Positions 13,641 to 26,596 of a stretch of DNA of 64,000 nucleotides are shown here, one piece after another. The notes below the pieces were generated by a model that did not search any database, was not told the DNA's origin, and saw nothing but the letters and a program-made list of their open reading frames with translations. The DNA comes from Strix aluco (taxonomy: Eukaryota > Chordata > Aves > Strigiformes > Strigidae): NCBI RefSeq assembly GCF_031877795.1, contig NC_133971.1:93058654-93122653 (forward strand), written 5' to 3'. The translations under genes were made by a program, and so were the position numbers. How positions within the stretch are numbered: position 1 is the first letter of the stretch; each line of letters begins with the position of its first letter.

Positions 13641-15659
13641 AATAGGAAGAAAAGATTGGATGTCAGGTCAGTCTGGCATGCTCAGTGGTATTTATCTCCC
13701 CCCTCAGGCCCTCGTCACTGCAAGCCCCTGGTCTGCACTCATCCCATCTCACTTGATCCTCCCATGCTAGCGCTGTACTTGCCCAGGCTGCATCTGGTGG
13801 GGAGAAATGAGCAGCTCCCAAAGGGGTTTCTGCTCACCCAGAATTCAACATCTATCCAGGAGGTGCCCCTGCGGCTTCTCCAGGACATCAGGAGACAAGA
13901 CGGTGTCCTCTGGCTTTGGCATTGAACTTGGGCATGTACAGTGAAGTAGGCTGAGATAATTGGTTTGCCTACACTATCAGGTTAAGTCCCAGCTCAAACC
14001 CCCTTCTGAGACCAAAGCACCTCTCTGTCCACATAAACTCTCTGCCCAAGGGGAGAAAGCCCCCAAAAAAGTGTGGCAGAGAGGACTCTGGGCCTTAGTT
14101 TATGCTTTCTAGATGGATCTGGGACACTTCAATCATTGGCCCATTCACCGAGAGAACAGCCTGCAGCTGGCCCAGCCTATGCACCATATGGACATGCTGG
14201 GGTCAGGGTGCAGCTGGGTTAACGCACACAGAGTGGGGGGAAGGGTGGTGGTTGCTCTCAAAACCAGACTCTGCCCCACAGTACAGGTAGCGTAGGCCTG
14301 GGACAGCAAAGGAGATGGGAGATGGCTTTCTCTCTGAATCACATCCCTGCCATCCTCTCATTCCCTGATACTTTCTCCTTTCCAGGCTCCTATAACTCCT
14401 GCTGTCCCACCAGTTCCCCGATTGCCTTTTCTTACAGCTTCTTTGTCACCTCCTTGTTTCAGCTTTTGCACTTTTCAAAGCTTGGAGGCATTTCCCATGT
14501 CTTGGGCAGTAGCAGACCAACACACGAGGGCATCAGTACATTCACAGGGGTTAAGGGCACAGCAAGACTCATCTCTCCTTATAGTTAAATTTCCCCATCT
14601 CTGCCTGAGCAAGCTGCTCCCCAGTTGGCAAAAGGGATGAGCATATACCTGCTCCCCTGCTGACACTGAAATTAGCTCCCAAATCCCTCCCTCCCCTTCT
14701 CCATTCGCAAATCCCACCGCGTCCTTGGAGTGATTATGGCCGTAGCAGGGAAGCAGCATCCCAATCAATATGGCTAATACGTGCTCTCGCACCAGGCTCC
14801 CTCATCGGGGCACAACAGAGTCTCAGATTAAGCAGTAATCCTCGCTGCAGCCCGCAAAGATGGATAAAGTCATCATTTCCATTTTACAAATAGAGGAGCT
14901 AAGGCAGAAAGATTAGCCGCCTTCCCTCGAGAAACCCAAATCTCAGTCCTGAACTCAAATGAAATGAGTTTCTCTCTAAGCAGGGAGATGGGGCAGGTTA
15001 CAGCTGTGGTCTGGAAACAACAGCGTGCCTGGGGTAGGCTGGTGGGAGAGGACACAAGAGCATTTATTAAATGTAATAGGAGGCCTCTAAACCTGACTTA
15101 GGTCCCCTGCTTTGTTTGGGGCCAAGAATCTAGTTTATCCAGATGAATGAACAGGTTTTCCAAGCCAAAAAGTGGCTTTTCAAGCATTTTATCTAACTTC
15201 TTGCATGATGCAGGTATTCTTTCTCACCTGTATCTGGCTGAGCTACCAAGGAGGCAGGAGAAATCCCATTCACCCCATGGGGAGAGCTGCAGGAGGTGCA
15301 GATCCCACCATCCCCTTCCCTGGGGATCTAGGATTAACTCAGCACACCTAATGCCCCTTTTCAGTGCTTTGGGCTGAACTTGTGGAGCTTCGGCTGATCA
15401 TGGCCCTCGTTAGCTCTTCATCTGGCACCTAACAAGCCATGGGCATACCCAGAGCCTCCTGCCTCTCTGCTCTGCTGATGCATACAGGGAATTTTGCTTT
15501 TAATACCATGCAATATCCTATCCTGGGCATTTAAATGTGTCTGGCTCTTCAGTGGTGATTAGTGAAAGCTTTGAACAGAGTTTATAGTGGTGCTGAGTCT
15601 CTCTACAAAGGACCATGTGAAGAGTGTGTGGCAGGAGGCTGATAACGAAAGGGACAGTG

Positions 15660-16497
15660 CACGAGGGGGGATGCTTGACTTGGATAGATTGGATCGGTGG
15701 GCCAACGTTAATGGGATGAGCTCAACAAGGCCAAGTGCCACGTCCTGCCCTTGGGCCACAACAACCCCCTGCATGGCTACAGGCTCGGGGAGGGGTGGCT
15801 GGAGCTGTCTGGAAGAGAAGGATCTGGGGGTTCTCACTGACAAGCAGCTGAACACGAGCCAGCAGTGTGCCCAGGTGGCCAAGAAAGCCAACGGCATCCT
15901 GGCTTGGATTAGAAATAGTGTGACCAGCAGAAGCAGGGAGGTGATAGTCCCCCTGTGCTCTGCACTGGTGAGGCCACACCTGGAGTGTTGTGTCCAGTTT
16001 TGGGCACCTCAATATGAGAGAGATCTCGAGGTACTGAGCAAGTGCAGAGGAGGGCAACGAAGCTGGTGAAGGGCCTGGAGAATAAATCCTGTGAGGAGCC
16101 ATTGAAGGAGCTGGGACTGTTCAGTGTGAGGAGGAGAAGGCTGAGGGGAGACCTCATCACTCTCTACAGCTCCCTGAAAGGACGTTGTAGAGAGGTTGGT
16201 GCTGGTCTCTTCTCACAGGTGATTAGTGACAGAACAAGAGGGAACGGCTTTAAACTGCAACAGGGGAGGTTCAGACTGGACATGAGGAAAAAATGTTTCC
16301 CAGAAAGAGTGGTCAGAGAGTGGAATAGGCTGCCCAGGGAGGGGGTGGAGTCCCCATCCCTGGGTGTGTTTAAGGGTCGTTTGGATGAGCTGTTGGGGGA
16401 TGTGGTGTAGGGGAGAACTTTGTAGAGTAGGGCTGAGGGTTGGACTCGATGATCCCAAGGGTCTTTTCCAACCTGAAGGATTATATGATTCTGTGAT
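15660..16497 (+). mobile_element. CR1 LINE fragment, plus orientation, about 0.84 kb
   Basis: The longest CR1 copy in the window. It encodes the end of ORF2 in two overlapping frames with a frameshift near 16040: [40 protein letters not shown], then [20 protein letters not shown] and [20 protein letters not shown]. The 3' UTR ends in GGTTGGACTCGATGATCCCA and TATGATTCTGTGAT at 16497. The exact left border is approximate. Confidence 0.93.
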
Positions 16498-17602
16498 GCT
16501 CAGGACATACATCCTTCTTTCCCCGCCACTGAACAGCAACCGGCACTTCAAAAGTGTAGTTTATGTGACCCATTTCAGATGTTTACCTCAAGAGGGATCG
16601 CTCTCCCCTTGACTACAAGAGGAATGTAGACAGCAAGTTGAGACAGCGGTGTCTCTGCTGCTGTCTGACCTAGATAAGCTGAATCCCTCTCCTTCATCCA
16701 CCCCATTGCTACCACCCAAGCAGGCTCCCAATGTGCAGCAACACCCAGCACCTTCAGATTTCCAATGTGCTATTTTTCAAAGCTTGTTGGTGTCTTGAAA
16801 ATCCCTTTTCATAATAAATTTTGCACGTGCAACTTTCCTGCCAAACTGGTTTAGAGAAGCACATTGCAAAGGGTTGTTGGTGCCCTCCGACACCCCCTCA
16901 ACATCCTCCAGCTCCATTTTTAGCTGCATCATGGGCCTGTTGCTGCTGTTGGCCATGGAGCCACTTGCCTTGTGCCTTCCTGCACAGGCTCAGGCACCTG
17001 CTGAGCATCCTTCCCCTGCACCCACGTCTCTGGTCCCCAAGGCCTCTCTAAACTGTACCTGTTCCCACATGCTCAGATGTCCCTTTTCCTCCCCTTAAGG
17101 CTCATGTGAACGTCTGCCCCGCGTGGATCAAGCATATGGCCTGGCATATGGAGTGTTAATGCATCAGCTGGAACAGAGCAGTGTGGGCTTCAAGAAACTC
17201 ACGTGTGTGACGTGACCACGTCCCGTGCTTCAGACATCCCTGCCCAATTCGGGGGTTGGTGGTGGTGGCTACGTGCCCTCCCTGCTTCTGGGTTTTACTC
17301 TGATGCTTCTTGTAGGGCTGTCGGGAAGGGGGATTCCTTCCTCATGGGCATTCAGAGTCACCACCACATTTTGTTCTCCCTCATTCTCGCCTGGTTCCTT
17401 CAGAGCATCACCAGGCGGGACATGGACATTTATCTCTGGTGTTCCTCACTCTGTTAATTTGCAGGGGGGTGGCAGCCTTCCACCCTTGGAGACAAACCTT
17501 TCCTGCAAACTCCTGCTAATGCTGAGAGAGTTTCCCTGAACCAGCCACGGCCACACAGGTCCCTGATGGCTCCTGCTGCTCCCACCAGCTCATCTTCACC
17601 GA
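16498..17602. other. Non-genic spacer between two inverted CR1 copies
   Basis: GC-rich unique sequence with no recognised gene, lying between the plus CR1 at 15660-16497 and the minus CR1 at 17603-18352. Confidence 0.6.
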
Positions 17603-18352
17603 ATGACAGAATCATCACAGTTAGAAAAGACCTTGAAGCTCCTCCAGTCCAACCATGAACCTCACACTGACCATTCTCAACTCCAGCAGATCCCTCAGCA
17701 CTGGGTCAACCTGACTCTTCAACCCCTCCAGGGATGGGGACTCCCCCCCTGCCCTGGGCAGCCCATTCCAATGCCCAACAACCCCTTCTGCAAAGAAATC
17801 CTTCCTAAGAGCCAGTCTGACCCTGCCCTGGCGCAGCTTGAGGCCATTCCCTCTTGTCCTGGCGCTTGTTCCTTGGGTCAAGAGACTCATCCCCCCTCTC
17901 TGCACCCTCCTTTCAGGAAGTTGCAGAGGGCCATGAGGTCTCCCCTCAGCCTCCTCTTCTCCACACTAAACCCCCCCAGTTCCCTCAGCCACTCCCCATC
18001 AGACCTGTGCTCCAGACCCTGCACCAGCTCCGTTGCCCTTCTCTGGACACGCTCGAGTCATTCAATGGCCTTTTTGGAGTGAGGGGCCCAAAACTGAAGC
18101 TGGTCATCGAGGTGTGGCCTCACCAGTGCTGAGCACAGGGGTAAGATCCCTTCCCTGTCCCTGCTGGCCACGCTATTGCTGATGCAAGCCAGGATGCCAT
18201 TGGCCTTCTTGGCCACCTGGGCACACTGCTGGCTCCTGTTCAGCCGGCTGGCAATCAACTCCCCAGGTCCCTCTCTGACTGGCAGCTCTCCAGCCACTCC
18301 TCCCCAAGCCTGTAGCACTGCTGGGGGTTGTTGTGGCCCCATCTTAGCATGG
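17603..18352 (-). mobile_element. CR1 LINE fragment, minus orientation, about 0.75 kb
   Basis: Sense strand runs from about 18352 to 17603. It carries the same ORF2 C-terminal region as the 15660-16497 copy ([56 protein letters not shown]) with frame breaks, and the 3' UTR at the low-coordinate end (GACTGGAGGAGCTTCAAGGT). It lies only 1.1 kb from the 15660-16497 copy in inverted orientation, so the two form a long imperfect inverted repeat. Confidence 0.92.
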
Positions 18353-20118
18353 TCTCTTCCAAAAAAGTCCTCTCTTGCTTACTTTCTTTTTCCCTCTTGC
18401 TGCAAATTTCCTTCTCACTGGCCAGCCAGTGATTTGCGCAGTGGCCTGCTGTATCAGATGGGGATGCTGGAGACAAGGAAATGGGGTTGCACAGGGATGC
18501 TCCCTCCTAGCATTTATTTTAACAGACTGATGAAGCCGTTGCCAAGGTTGACCACTCCCTAGTGATGATTTGCACCTGTGCAAGGACCATGTGTAAAGGG
18601 TAGGCTGGCAGCGCACACCCAGATACCTGTGTGCTGCAAGGGAACCATGAATAAATCTCTGTGGCCTCCCATGCCTCAGTTTCCCCCCCCCCCAAAAGGA
18701 GAAATAATATTGTCTTCTATCTGAGATCTAGTGAGGATAACAGCTGAACACGTATTATATGTATGTAGGTCTGCATATGCATTTACACATACATTGGGGC
18801 TGTTGAATCTATCTTCAAGTACATATTATTATCCAGCTTGCCTATTTCTGCTTTGGGGAAAAAGCATCCCAGGTGCTTGGAGCTACAATAACCTTTGTCG
18901 CAGGCTGAGCTGATCAAACACAAAAGAGCAAGACATCAGACAGCTGGATGAGGAGCATGTCTACGCGTGGGCTCCAGCAGCAGTGATTGCCCTCAGCTCC
19001 ACCATTTCCCCATGGGAGATCATCTTCCACCTCCCGTGAAGCCTCTGCTCACTCTTCACTTCTGACATCCAGCTCTTGTCTTCAAACTTTGGTGTATCAC
19101 AGCCCAGCTCCTTCAACCCTGCAGCGACACTCGGAGCAAATCACTGCTCACCTTCTCTTCAGATCCAAGGACCACATCTCAGAAAGGTTGTGAACACTGG
19201 TGGGCTGCAAAGTACCTGGGGAGAACTTTGTATTTCCAACTGATTTTTCAGTGATTATCATCAAAACCTCCTCGTGACAGCGAGGGCCAGAAACATCTCA
19301 TCAAAGCTGCTTAATGAGCACCCAGGTTCTGAGAACTCAAGGGTGAAGCCTTAAATATTTCCCAAACGATGCAAAGCTCCAGCTAACGTTGCAGGAGTCA
19401 GTCCCACAGAGAAAACACTGCCCTGTTTACTGTGGAAACTGAGTTAACAGCTACACCTTAAAGGCAGGCAGGTTTACAGCCATTGGTATAAGGATTTGCC
19501 AGATGTTACCTGAGAGCAAAGGAGGGTTTTAGGTGACAGCCAGGGTCTGTCCTTAAAACTTCAGCCCCTGCCTGGTCTGGGCAAGCCAGTGTCTTGCCTG
19601 CTTTGCGTCGCCTGCCTGCAAATTGGCTGCCTGAATTTAAGATGACCCCTGAGGCTTCAGGCGCTGCATGGACTATTAGGAAGCCCAATCACATTTGTGA
19701 CATCTCAGTCGGTGTCTTCACTGCAGGAAGAAAGAAATAAAATAAAACTTCCAATTATAAAGGGGGGTTGTAGCTTGGTACTGTTGTTTAGCTTCTTCCC
19801 TGGTACTTGCATTTATGGTTTTTAGCCTCAATTCCTAAGGACATGAGCTTTACACAATTGCATAAGATTTATGTTTGGCCCCTCTATTCACCTGAACTGG
19901 ACAATATTATTAGTGGTACCATGAGGGGAAGAGGGAAATACCAGCTGGGGCCGTGTTGGGCATCAGAGGCTCCAGTCGTGGGTCACGCTTGGGCTGCAGG
20001 GAAAAACATTCTGAAAATTAGTGTCCCCATGAAGTCACCCAACAGTTGTGGGTGGGGATGTCCCTGGCCTCTGTGGCCTAATTATTTGGTTGTGGTTGAT
20101 TGGGGTGCAGAGAACTCT

Positions 20119-20187
20119 TAGAATCATATAATCATTTAGGTTGGAAAAGACCCTTAAGATCATCAAGTCCAACCATTAAACTCCACC
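20119..20187 (-). mobile_element. CR1 3' end remnant
   Basis: About 70 bases matching only the CR1 3' terminus in reverse orientation (AGAATCATATAATCATTTAG, then GTTGGAAAAGACCCTTAAGA). Everything upstream in the element is missing. Confidence 0.88.
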
Positions 20188-21915
20188 TTGATGTGGCTGA
20201 GCTTTGTATTTCCTCTGCCTGGCAGGTGGATGCAGCTGGGTGCGACGGAAGGCGATGGAGGGTCGTTCCTGTCCTGGTGCAACAGAGACCCCCAAAACAC
20301 CTTAAGAAGCACGTGCCGGACCACCAATGTCCCCAGCATCATTCTGGTGGCAGAGCTGTCACCAGGCCACCACACGAGGGCAGTGCAAGTTTGAGCATGC
20401 CGGGGAGCTGTGGAAAGCAGACGAGCAAAAATGAGGAGAAAAGCCTCAAATTGTGCTTATGTTGTTTTTCTTTTTTCTGCAGATTTCATGCTGGGGTAGC
20501 GGACATCACAGGCACTGCTCCTCAGCCCAAGCACCCTTGTGCTGACAGCCCAGATGCCACACGAAGGGTCACCCTGGAGGGCCACCATGAGGTGGTCCAT
20601 CACCCGGTCACCATCATTTCATGCCATAACTTCTCTGGCCCCCAGCCCCACAGCAACGTTAAGGATACACGAGCTACTCAGTTCTTCAGGTAATAGTTTA
20701 TTTTCTCAAGGGGTGTAAAATGTGCAGCAGGTATGTGTATAGGACTGCTGTTTTCTTAGCCAAGAGGAGTTGCAACCAAACAAGAGACCGAAACAAAGAA
20801 ACCTAACAGTATCCTGCCCTACAGCAATTAGTGCAAGTCATGTAAAACAACAGTTCAACACAGGAAAACAAGGGAAAAAAAGGCATTTCCAAGCCACCGG
20901 TATTTTCTCTCCTGCCGTCGAGGTGGCTGGGATCCTGGAGGTGTGGCTGGGAGGTGGGATGGGTCTGCGTTTGCTTGGGCTACACGGGGAAAGTAGGTGT
21001 ATCTTCTAAGAGAAGGGTTTTTTCTCATTTATTCCCTCTTTTTGTTGGCTTGGAAAGAAAGTCACGTGCAGACCAAGAAGGTACAGGCTGTCAGAGGTGT
21101 CAAAAGGTGTTGGCAGACCCTAAAAACCCAACCATGGGCGACCTGCTGCAAAACACAACATTTTCTTAAAATGAGATGGCTGGACTCTTGCTTCATTTAC
21201 TCTCTTAAAACTTTCATCTGCAACTGCAAAATCTTCCAGCTTCAGGGAACTTAGACTGGAAATAAAGCACTAATACCCTCCAAAATGGGTGTGAAAATGC
21301 CCAGGGTGGAGGCACTACTGCAGGTCCCCAAGGGCTGCAGGCAGGGCAGGAGTGGAGCAGAGATGGGGCAGCGTTTGCAGCCCCACTGGTGCCACTGGGA
21401 GTCCTGTTGAGGACCACACATTGGGTCTAAGGCATTTTAGGGGGTATTTTAAGAAATTATTCACTTTTTTCCCCTTGCAGGTGACTGCCAAGTGGGAAAA
21501 CCTCTCACTCCCTAAAGGGCAGGCTCTTTCTTTCCTTTTTATTTTTTAAATTTTTTTGGTATTTCATTTCTCCTGCACAACTGGAAGGAGAGGCTCCTGC
21601 ACTGCTCACCAAAAGGTTTTGAGCCAAAGGCAAGGAGTTGCAGCTCCATGCCACTCCTACACCAGAGATGCTCCTTTTGCAGCAGCACCTGGTGTAAGCT
21701 AATGCTCTGTGTGCAGCATCGCCCCGGCACCGTTGCCCCCACCATGGTCTGGATGATGTTGCAGATAACAGCAGCTGTTCAGGAGCAAGAGTGTAGCCAT
21801 ATGTTGCTGTTAACAAGCATTTACTGAAGCTGGTTTCTTTCTGTGATTCCCATGTGTCTGATTAGCGCACATATCCTCCGAGCAATTTTCAGATTTTTCA
21901 CCCTCCCCTTGCAAA

Positions 21916-21917
<2 letters not shown>

Positions 21918-21953
<36 letters not shown>
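21918..21953. repeat. Poly-T run of 36
   Basis: 36 T on the + strand, followed by GGCATTATAAGC. On the minus strand it is a poly-A run but I see no poly(A) signal or recognisable gene ahead of it, so I do not call a retrocopy. A 15-base poly-A run lies at 22011-22025. Confidence 0.95.
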
Positions 21954-21954
<1 letters not shown>

Positions 21955-22994
21955 GCATTATAAGCAAACCAGAATAGGAGCATAAAATGGGGTTAAAAGC
22001 CACAAGATTTAAAAAAAAAAAAAAAGAAGTATTTAAATATCTAAAAAGTAATTCACTTAATTTTCATTTTGTACGTTTTGTGCTCAGAAACACACTGTTT
22101 ATATGCTGACCCTGCTGTGCTCCTGCAGACTCTGAGCACAGATGAGATGCTCAACGACTGACCATGTGCCCTGGGAGGAGGACTGATATTTCCATCTCCT
22201 CAAGCCACATTTTGGGACTGTGCCCACAGGCCCGGACCCCTGCCCAAGCACCCGATGCTGTGCAGTGCTTCTTAGAAGCATGAGGGAAGGAAAATAACTG
22301 GTGGTTGTGACAGCTCGGGGTGTTTTGCTGGGGTTATGGCAGGACGTACAACCAATGAGCCCAAGTCCCTGATCCCCAGGCTTGGGAGGATGGATGTGGA
22401 CCCTTATTTCCCATTGCATTTGTCAAAGTCAAGCCGACCAAGCTGGGAATGGTCCCTGAGCTGTGCCAGCATCCCATTCTTCTGGAAAAGGTTTTGTCAG
22501 GGACTGCCCCATCACCTGAGCAGACAAGAGGGAGCTGCGGTGACGGGAACATCCCTCCCCGTGGTTAACCTTATCTCACTGTAGCTATGGGAAAGGAAAG
22601 CAGTTTAGTCCAAGCTAGTTTTTCCAAACCACACTGGTAGGTAGTAGATAGGCAGGTGCCATCGAAGGTGATTCATCCCACCCTTGGGAGGTCCAGCGTA
22701 GGTGGGGTGAATCACCCTCCAGCAGTACCTGCCTCCCTCCAGAGCCAGGATGGCTTCAGAGGAAGGGTGGAAATCACGTCGCAGGCTAGGACACCCAAAA
22801 TTAAAGTGTCAACATGTAGGTGTCTCAATGTGCACAGCTACTGTGTCTTCACTTCCAAATGGCTGAACAACGTAGCCATTCATACCTGGGACCTATTTTC
22901 CAGGGTTTTGCATCTCTTTCACAAATAACAAAGAATTCTGCAACTCCATAGAGGCAACATGAATTACAGGGCTCATGTTTATGTCAGCTGTGTT

Positions 22995-23600
22995 CATAGA
23001 ATCACAGAACGGTTTGGGTTGGAAAGGACCTTTAAAGGCCATCGAGTCCAACCCCCCTGCAGTGAGCAGGGACATCTTCAACTAGATCAGGTTGCTCAGA
23101 GCCCCGTCCAACCTGGCCTGGAATGTTTCCAGGGATGGGGCATCAATCACCTCTCTGGGCAACCTGTGCCAGTGTTTCACCACCCTCATTGTAAAAAATG
23201 TCTTCCTTCTGTCTAGTCTGAATCTCCCCTCTTTTAGCTTAAAACCATTACCCCTTGTCCTATTGCAACAGGCCCTAAGAAAAAGTTTATCCCCATTTTT
23301 CTTGTAAGCCCCCTCTAAGTATTGAAGGGCTGCAATAAGGTCTTTGTGGAGCCTTCTTTTCTCCAGGCTGAACCCCCCCAACTCTCTCAGCCTGTCCTCA
23401 CAAGGGAGGTGCTCCAGCCCCCCGAGCATCTTCGTGGCCTCCTCTGGACCCACTCGAGCAGGTCCGTGTCCTTCTGATGTTGGGGGCCCCAGAGCTGGAC
23501 ACAGCACTGCAGGTGGGGTCTCACGAGAGTGGAGTAGAAGGGGAGAATCCCTTCCCTTGTCCTGCTGGCCACACTTCTCTGGATGCAGCCCAGTGCTCTT
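22995..23600 (-). mobile_element. CR1 LINE fragment, minus orientation, about 0.6 kb
   Basis: Sense strand from about 23600 to 22995. The frame encodes a well-preserved end of ORF2 over about 140 residues without a stop ([58 protein letters not shown]). The 3' UTR is of the 'GATGGCCTTTAAAGGTCC' type, distinct from the 'CTTAAGGGTCTTTTCC' type seen in other copies here. Being fairly intact it is likely one of the younger copies. Confidence 0.94.
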
Positions 23601-24209
23601 CGGTACCTGCTGCAGCTGGGCCCTAGGAGCTCTGGTGAGAAGATGAACGAGTAGTCACTGCACCATGAGCTGGGAGAGAGCCCCGCGTCCTTCCAGCCCG
23701 AGGCTTGGTGCTCATCACACCCATCCTGGCTGAGGAAGGGGATCCAAGCCCCAGGAAGGCACCTCCACGCTTAGCTGGGCTCCCACGTGGATATCTGTGG
23801 CCTGGAGTCGCTGCACAACGTCGAAATGAGAAGACATAAGAGTTTTCTCTAGTCCTCCCTCCCCACTCCAAAACATGATCGCCACCAGCACGTAGCTCCG
23901 TCCAACCCAACCTAGTGCAACGCGGGAAAATCAACCTTAACTCATTAATCATCAGCAGCATCGCAATGCCAACAGCTCCCTTGGGTTGGAGCCTGTACCA
24001 GCTAGATGCTTAATTAATGTGTGATTATTCTGGCTTTTCAAAAGGTACCTTTGGAAAGGACCAAATTTGTGTGTCCGGCAAACATCCGTAGACTTGAGGC
24101 CATGGGGATGACCGCGCCGGCCTGAGAAGGGAGGCAGCTCAGCATCTGCAGCGGCTTAGCCTTCTCAGCATGGCCACAGGCAAGAGAGCCAAGTCCTGCT
24201 AATAATTTT
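23601..24209. other. Non-genic DNA between a CR1 copy and the likely 3' UTR end
   Basis: GC-moderate unique sequence with no recognised gene or repeat. Near 24000-24060 it becomes AT-rich (GATGCTTAATTAATGTGTGA). Confidence 0.5.
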
Positions 24210-24228
24210 AAAGCATCAATTAATACAA

Positions 24229-24234
24229 TTTAAT
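24229..24234 (-). terminator. Candidate poly(A) signal ATTAAA, distal
   Basis: ATTAAA on the minus strand about 2.36 kb after the ZBTB7C stop codon, followed within 60 bases by TTGTATTAATTGATGC and a TG-rich stretch (TTGCCTGTGGCC) that could act as downstream element. It is the common ATTAAA variant of the signal. Confidence 0.3.
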
Positions 24235-25692
24235 AAATACATAAAAGGATCTAGTCTCTTTTTTCCATCCACTTTCTAGCATCAATGAAAGTTAAGGGTG
24301 ATTGTCCCGTGAATAACTAAGGCAAATTGTTTGTGTCTGTGTGTGTTTCTCTCTCCTTTTTTGTTTTGATTTTTTTTCCATTGTTTTGTACATAAAGCAA
24401 TCACATAAAAATAGTTATAAATAGAAAAATTGCAAAGGTTTTTCCCCCCTAGACAAATAGGAAAAAAACCCCCAACCAACCCAACAAACAAATCGAGACG
24501 GAAAAAACACCTTGCTTCAAGTCCTTGTAGATTATACAGTACTCAGCATCTTTGGATACTTTACAATGACTCCAAACTGTAGACAAAAAAACACCTGAAG
24601 TAACCAGTCATCTGCAAAATGTCACTTGTGTAAGAAGTTGATACAGATTTAAAAAAAAAAGTTTGATGCAGTTTTAAGAAGTTTTCTTTTTTTTTTTTTT
24701 TTCTCCATTGACTTGTTGCATGTGGAGTCTTTGTAGATTTCTTTATGGAGGAGGAAGCGAGAGTTGGGCAGTTCTTGGGACTGTTCTGCTACAGATAGTC
24801 TCAGAGCAGAAGTCCTTCATGCCCTTGTGGGGAGCGGTGGGTCCTGGATCCCCTGTGTACCCCCCATGCTTTGGTGGGGAGACCCTCACCCAGCCACCAC
24901 TTCAGAGGAGTACCATCGATGGGCAAACCAAAAAATTAGTGAACCCGCGGTCCTCTCATTCCCTTTGATTCTGACGTTCAAAGGTAACAGTAAAAAGAGA
25001 AAGAAAAAGCTCTAATTTGTAACATCTACATTTTCAAGTGGTGGTCTCATGTAAAACCAGCTTCCTGGAGCACCTACCACAAGCCATGTCAGCCGGTGGT
25101 GAAATTGGGGTCCCACCACAGCTAAAAGGAGCCATTGGAGGCAGATGGACATCAAAAGCCTTTATCTTCAAGAGTAGCTCATGTTTTTAGGGGCTGAAAG
25201 AGGCTGACAGTACGATTCCAGCCAATCTGCCACTTTTTGGGCCTCAAAAGAAATATTAGATAGGGGTGACCAAGTCAGGGTCTGCAGGGATGCTGGAGAG
25301 GACCCCAGACCTGTTTGCCACCATGGGTGACCATCAGCTTGGAGCACCACATCGTATGTTACCATCTCATCTTTTGAACCAACAAATGGTGAAGAAATAG
25401 TTTTTCTACTTGCTTGCAAGTAGACAGTCTCATCTGAAAGACATCTTTAGTGGACTTCTTTTCCACAAAGATCCCTTGAGACAAGCAGCAGGAATATTTG
25501 CACACCTAATTTTTTCTCATTGACATTGCAGATTCTGGGGACTCAAGTGTTTTGTAAATTTTTGTCATCAAAATATATATAGGAATTAGGGGGAATTAAG
25601 GACAAAACCCCAACCGTTTCAGAGTGGTCTGTGGTGGTGAATTCTGACTCTTTGGTTTGAAACGACTTTTTCATTTCAAAATTCCCACATGG

Positions 25693-25698
25693 TTTATT
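25693..25698 (-). terminator. Candidate poly(A) signal AATAAA, proximal
   Basis: Canonical AATAAA on the minus strand about 0.9 kb after the ZBTB7C stop codon. The sequence downstream of it is A-rich and only weakly T/GT-rich, so it could be a minor proximal site or unused. Confidence 0.25.
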
Positions 25699-26596
25699 TT
25701 TACAAAGCAAGGGTTTAATAAAAGCTCAGAATTGAAACATTTTTGATCCTTTCAAAAATTTTCCTTCACCTTTTCAAGAAACTGAAGTTAAAATACTCAA
25801 AATAGGCTTTGGTTCTTCTTCTGAAATTTTGAAATGTCCAAAGAACCAAAATAAGTAAAATCCCCCTCTTCCACCCAGCTTTGCTCCTGGGTGATTTTCT
25901 ATCTCCTTTTTTTTTTTTTTTTTATTTTTTTAGGGTCCCAACTCATCCCGCACAGCAGGGCTTTCACCAGCCCTGCAAGTCTGATATACCACTGAGAAAG
26001 GCAATGGCTGGGATCCTCCCCATCCCAACATGGCTGCTTGACCCTCCCCTTTATCCCTTGCAGAATAAATTTTGTTGCCAGACATGGGAAATAATTAAAA
26101 AAAAAAAAAAAGTCCTTTTGACCAAAAGGGCCAAGGAATGTAACATATCAAAACCAAGTCTGGACAGTTTGTCAGTGTCCAGTGGGCCGCACAGGTGGAA
26201 AATGGGGAACATCACCCCCAGAAGAGTCATCTCAGGGTGATGGCCATGCCCTGGACTAAGGCAAGTGACATTTTCGGGAGCTTTGAAGAGAGCAGCAGTC
26301 CTGTCCTGGCCTTCCCAGATGGAGCCGCAAGCTGTGGGCGGCTGGATGGGGCAGTGTGTGCCCCACTGTCCCAACACCAAGTGCATCGCAGAGTCTAAAG
26401 TGCTGTTGGCCATGGGGCACAGCACCCGCTCGCCACAGGGATGGCCCTGTGCCCCAAGCCCCGCAGCAGGCCATGGTGGCAAGGGGACAAAGAGCTTCTT
26501 GGGAGCCAGACTATGCAAAAGGCCAGGCAGGGACCCCGAGGGAGCCAGGTGCCATGTTGGGAAGGGTGCAGATCCATGTTGGGACCAGGCGCGGGT

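Larger units (their letters stand above)
9607..15659. other. Non-genic DNA
   Basis: No gene seen. It contains the candidate islands at 12181-12395 and 13485-13640. The stretch 14690-14890 is repeat-free with CCCAATCAATATGGCTAATA and GATGGATAAAGTCATCATTT and might be another island. Confidence 0.6.
18353..22994. other. Non-genic DNA
   Basis: No gene seen. It holds a short poly-C run near 18684-18696, the CR1 remnant at 20119-20187 and the T36 and A15 runs near 21.9-22.0 kb. The 197-codon + strand frame at 20100-20693 begins inside the CR1 remnant and looks fortuitous. Confidence 0.6.
24210..26596 (-). other. ZBTB7C: Probable ZBTB7C 3' UTR
   Basis: The stretch after the stop codon has no reading frame of note and no CR1 insertion, and it becomes AT-rich toward 24.2-24.7 kb, as long vertebrate 3' UTRs do. 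Candidate poly(A) signals on the minus strand are AATAAA at 25698-25693, AATAAA at 25926-25921 (inside an A-rich run, less credible) and ATTAAA at 24234-24229. The last is followed by T-rich and TG-rich sequence and would give a UTR of about 2.4 kb. The end point is inferred. RNA evidence is needed to choose between the signals. Confidence 0.45.

Noticed and set aside
20100-20693. 197-codon + strand frame
   Set aside because: It starts inside a CR1 remnant and the translation has no domain-like order. Treated as chance.
21918-22025. Poly-T and poly-A runs as the tail of a processed pseudogene
   Set aside because: No poly(A) signal, gene remnant or target-site duplication found beside them.
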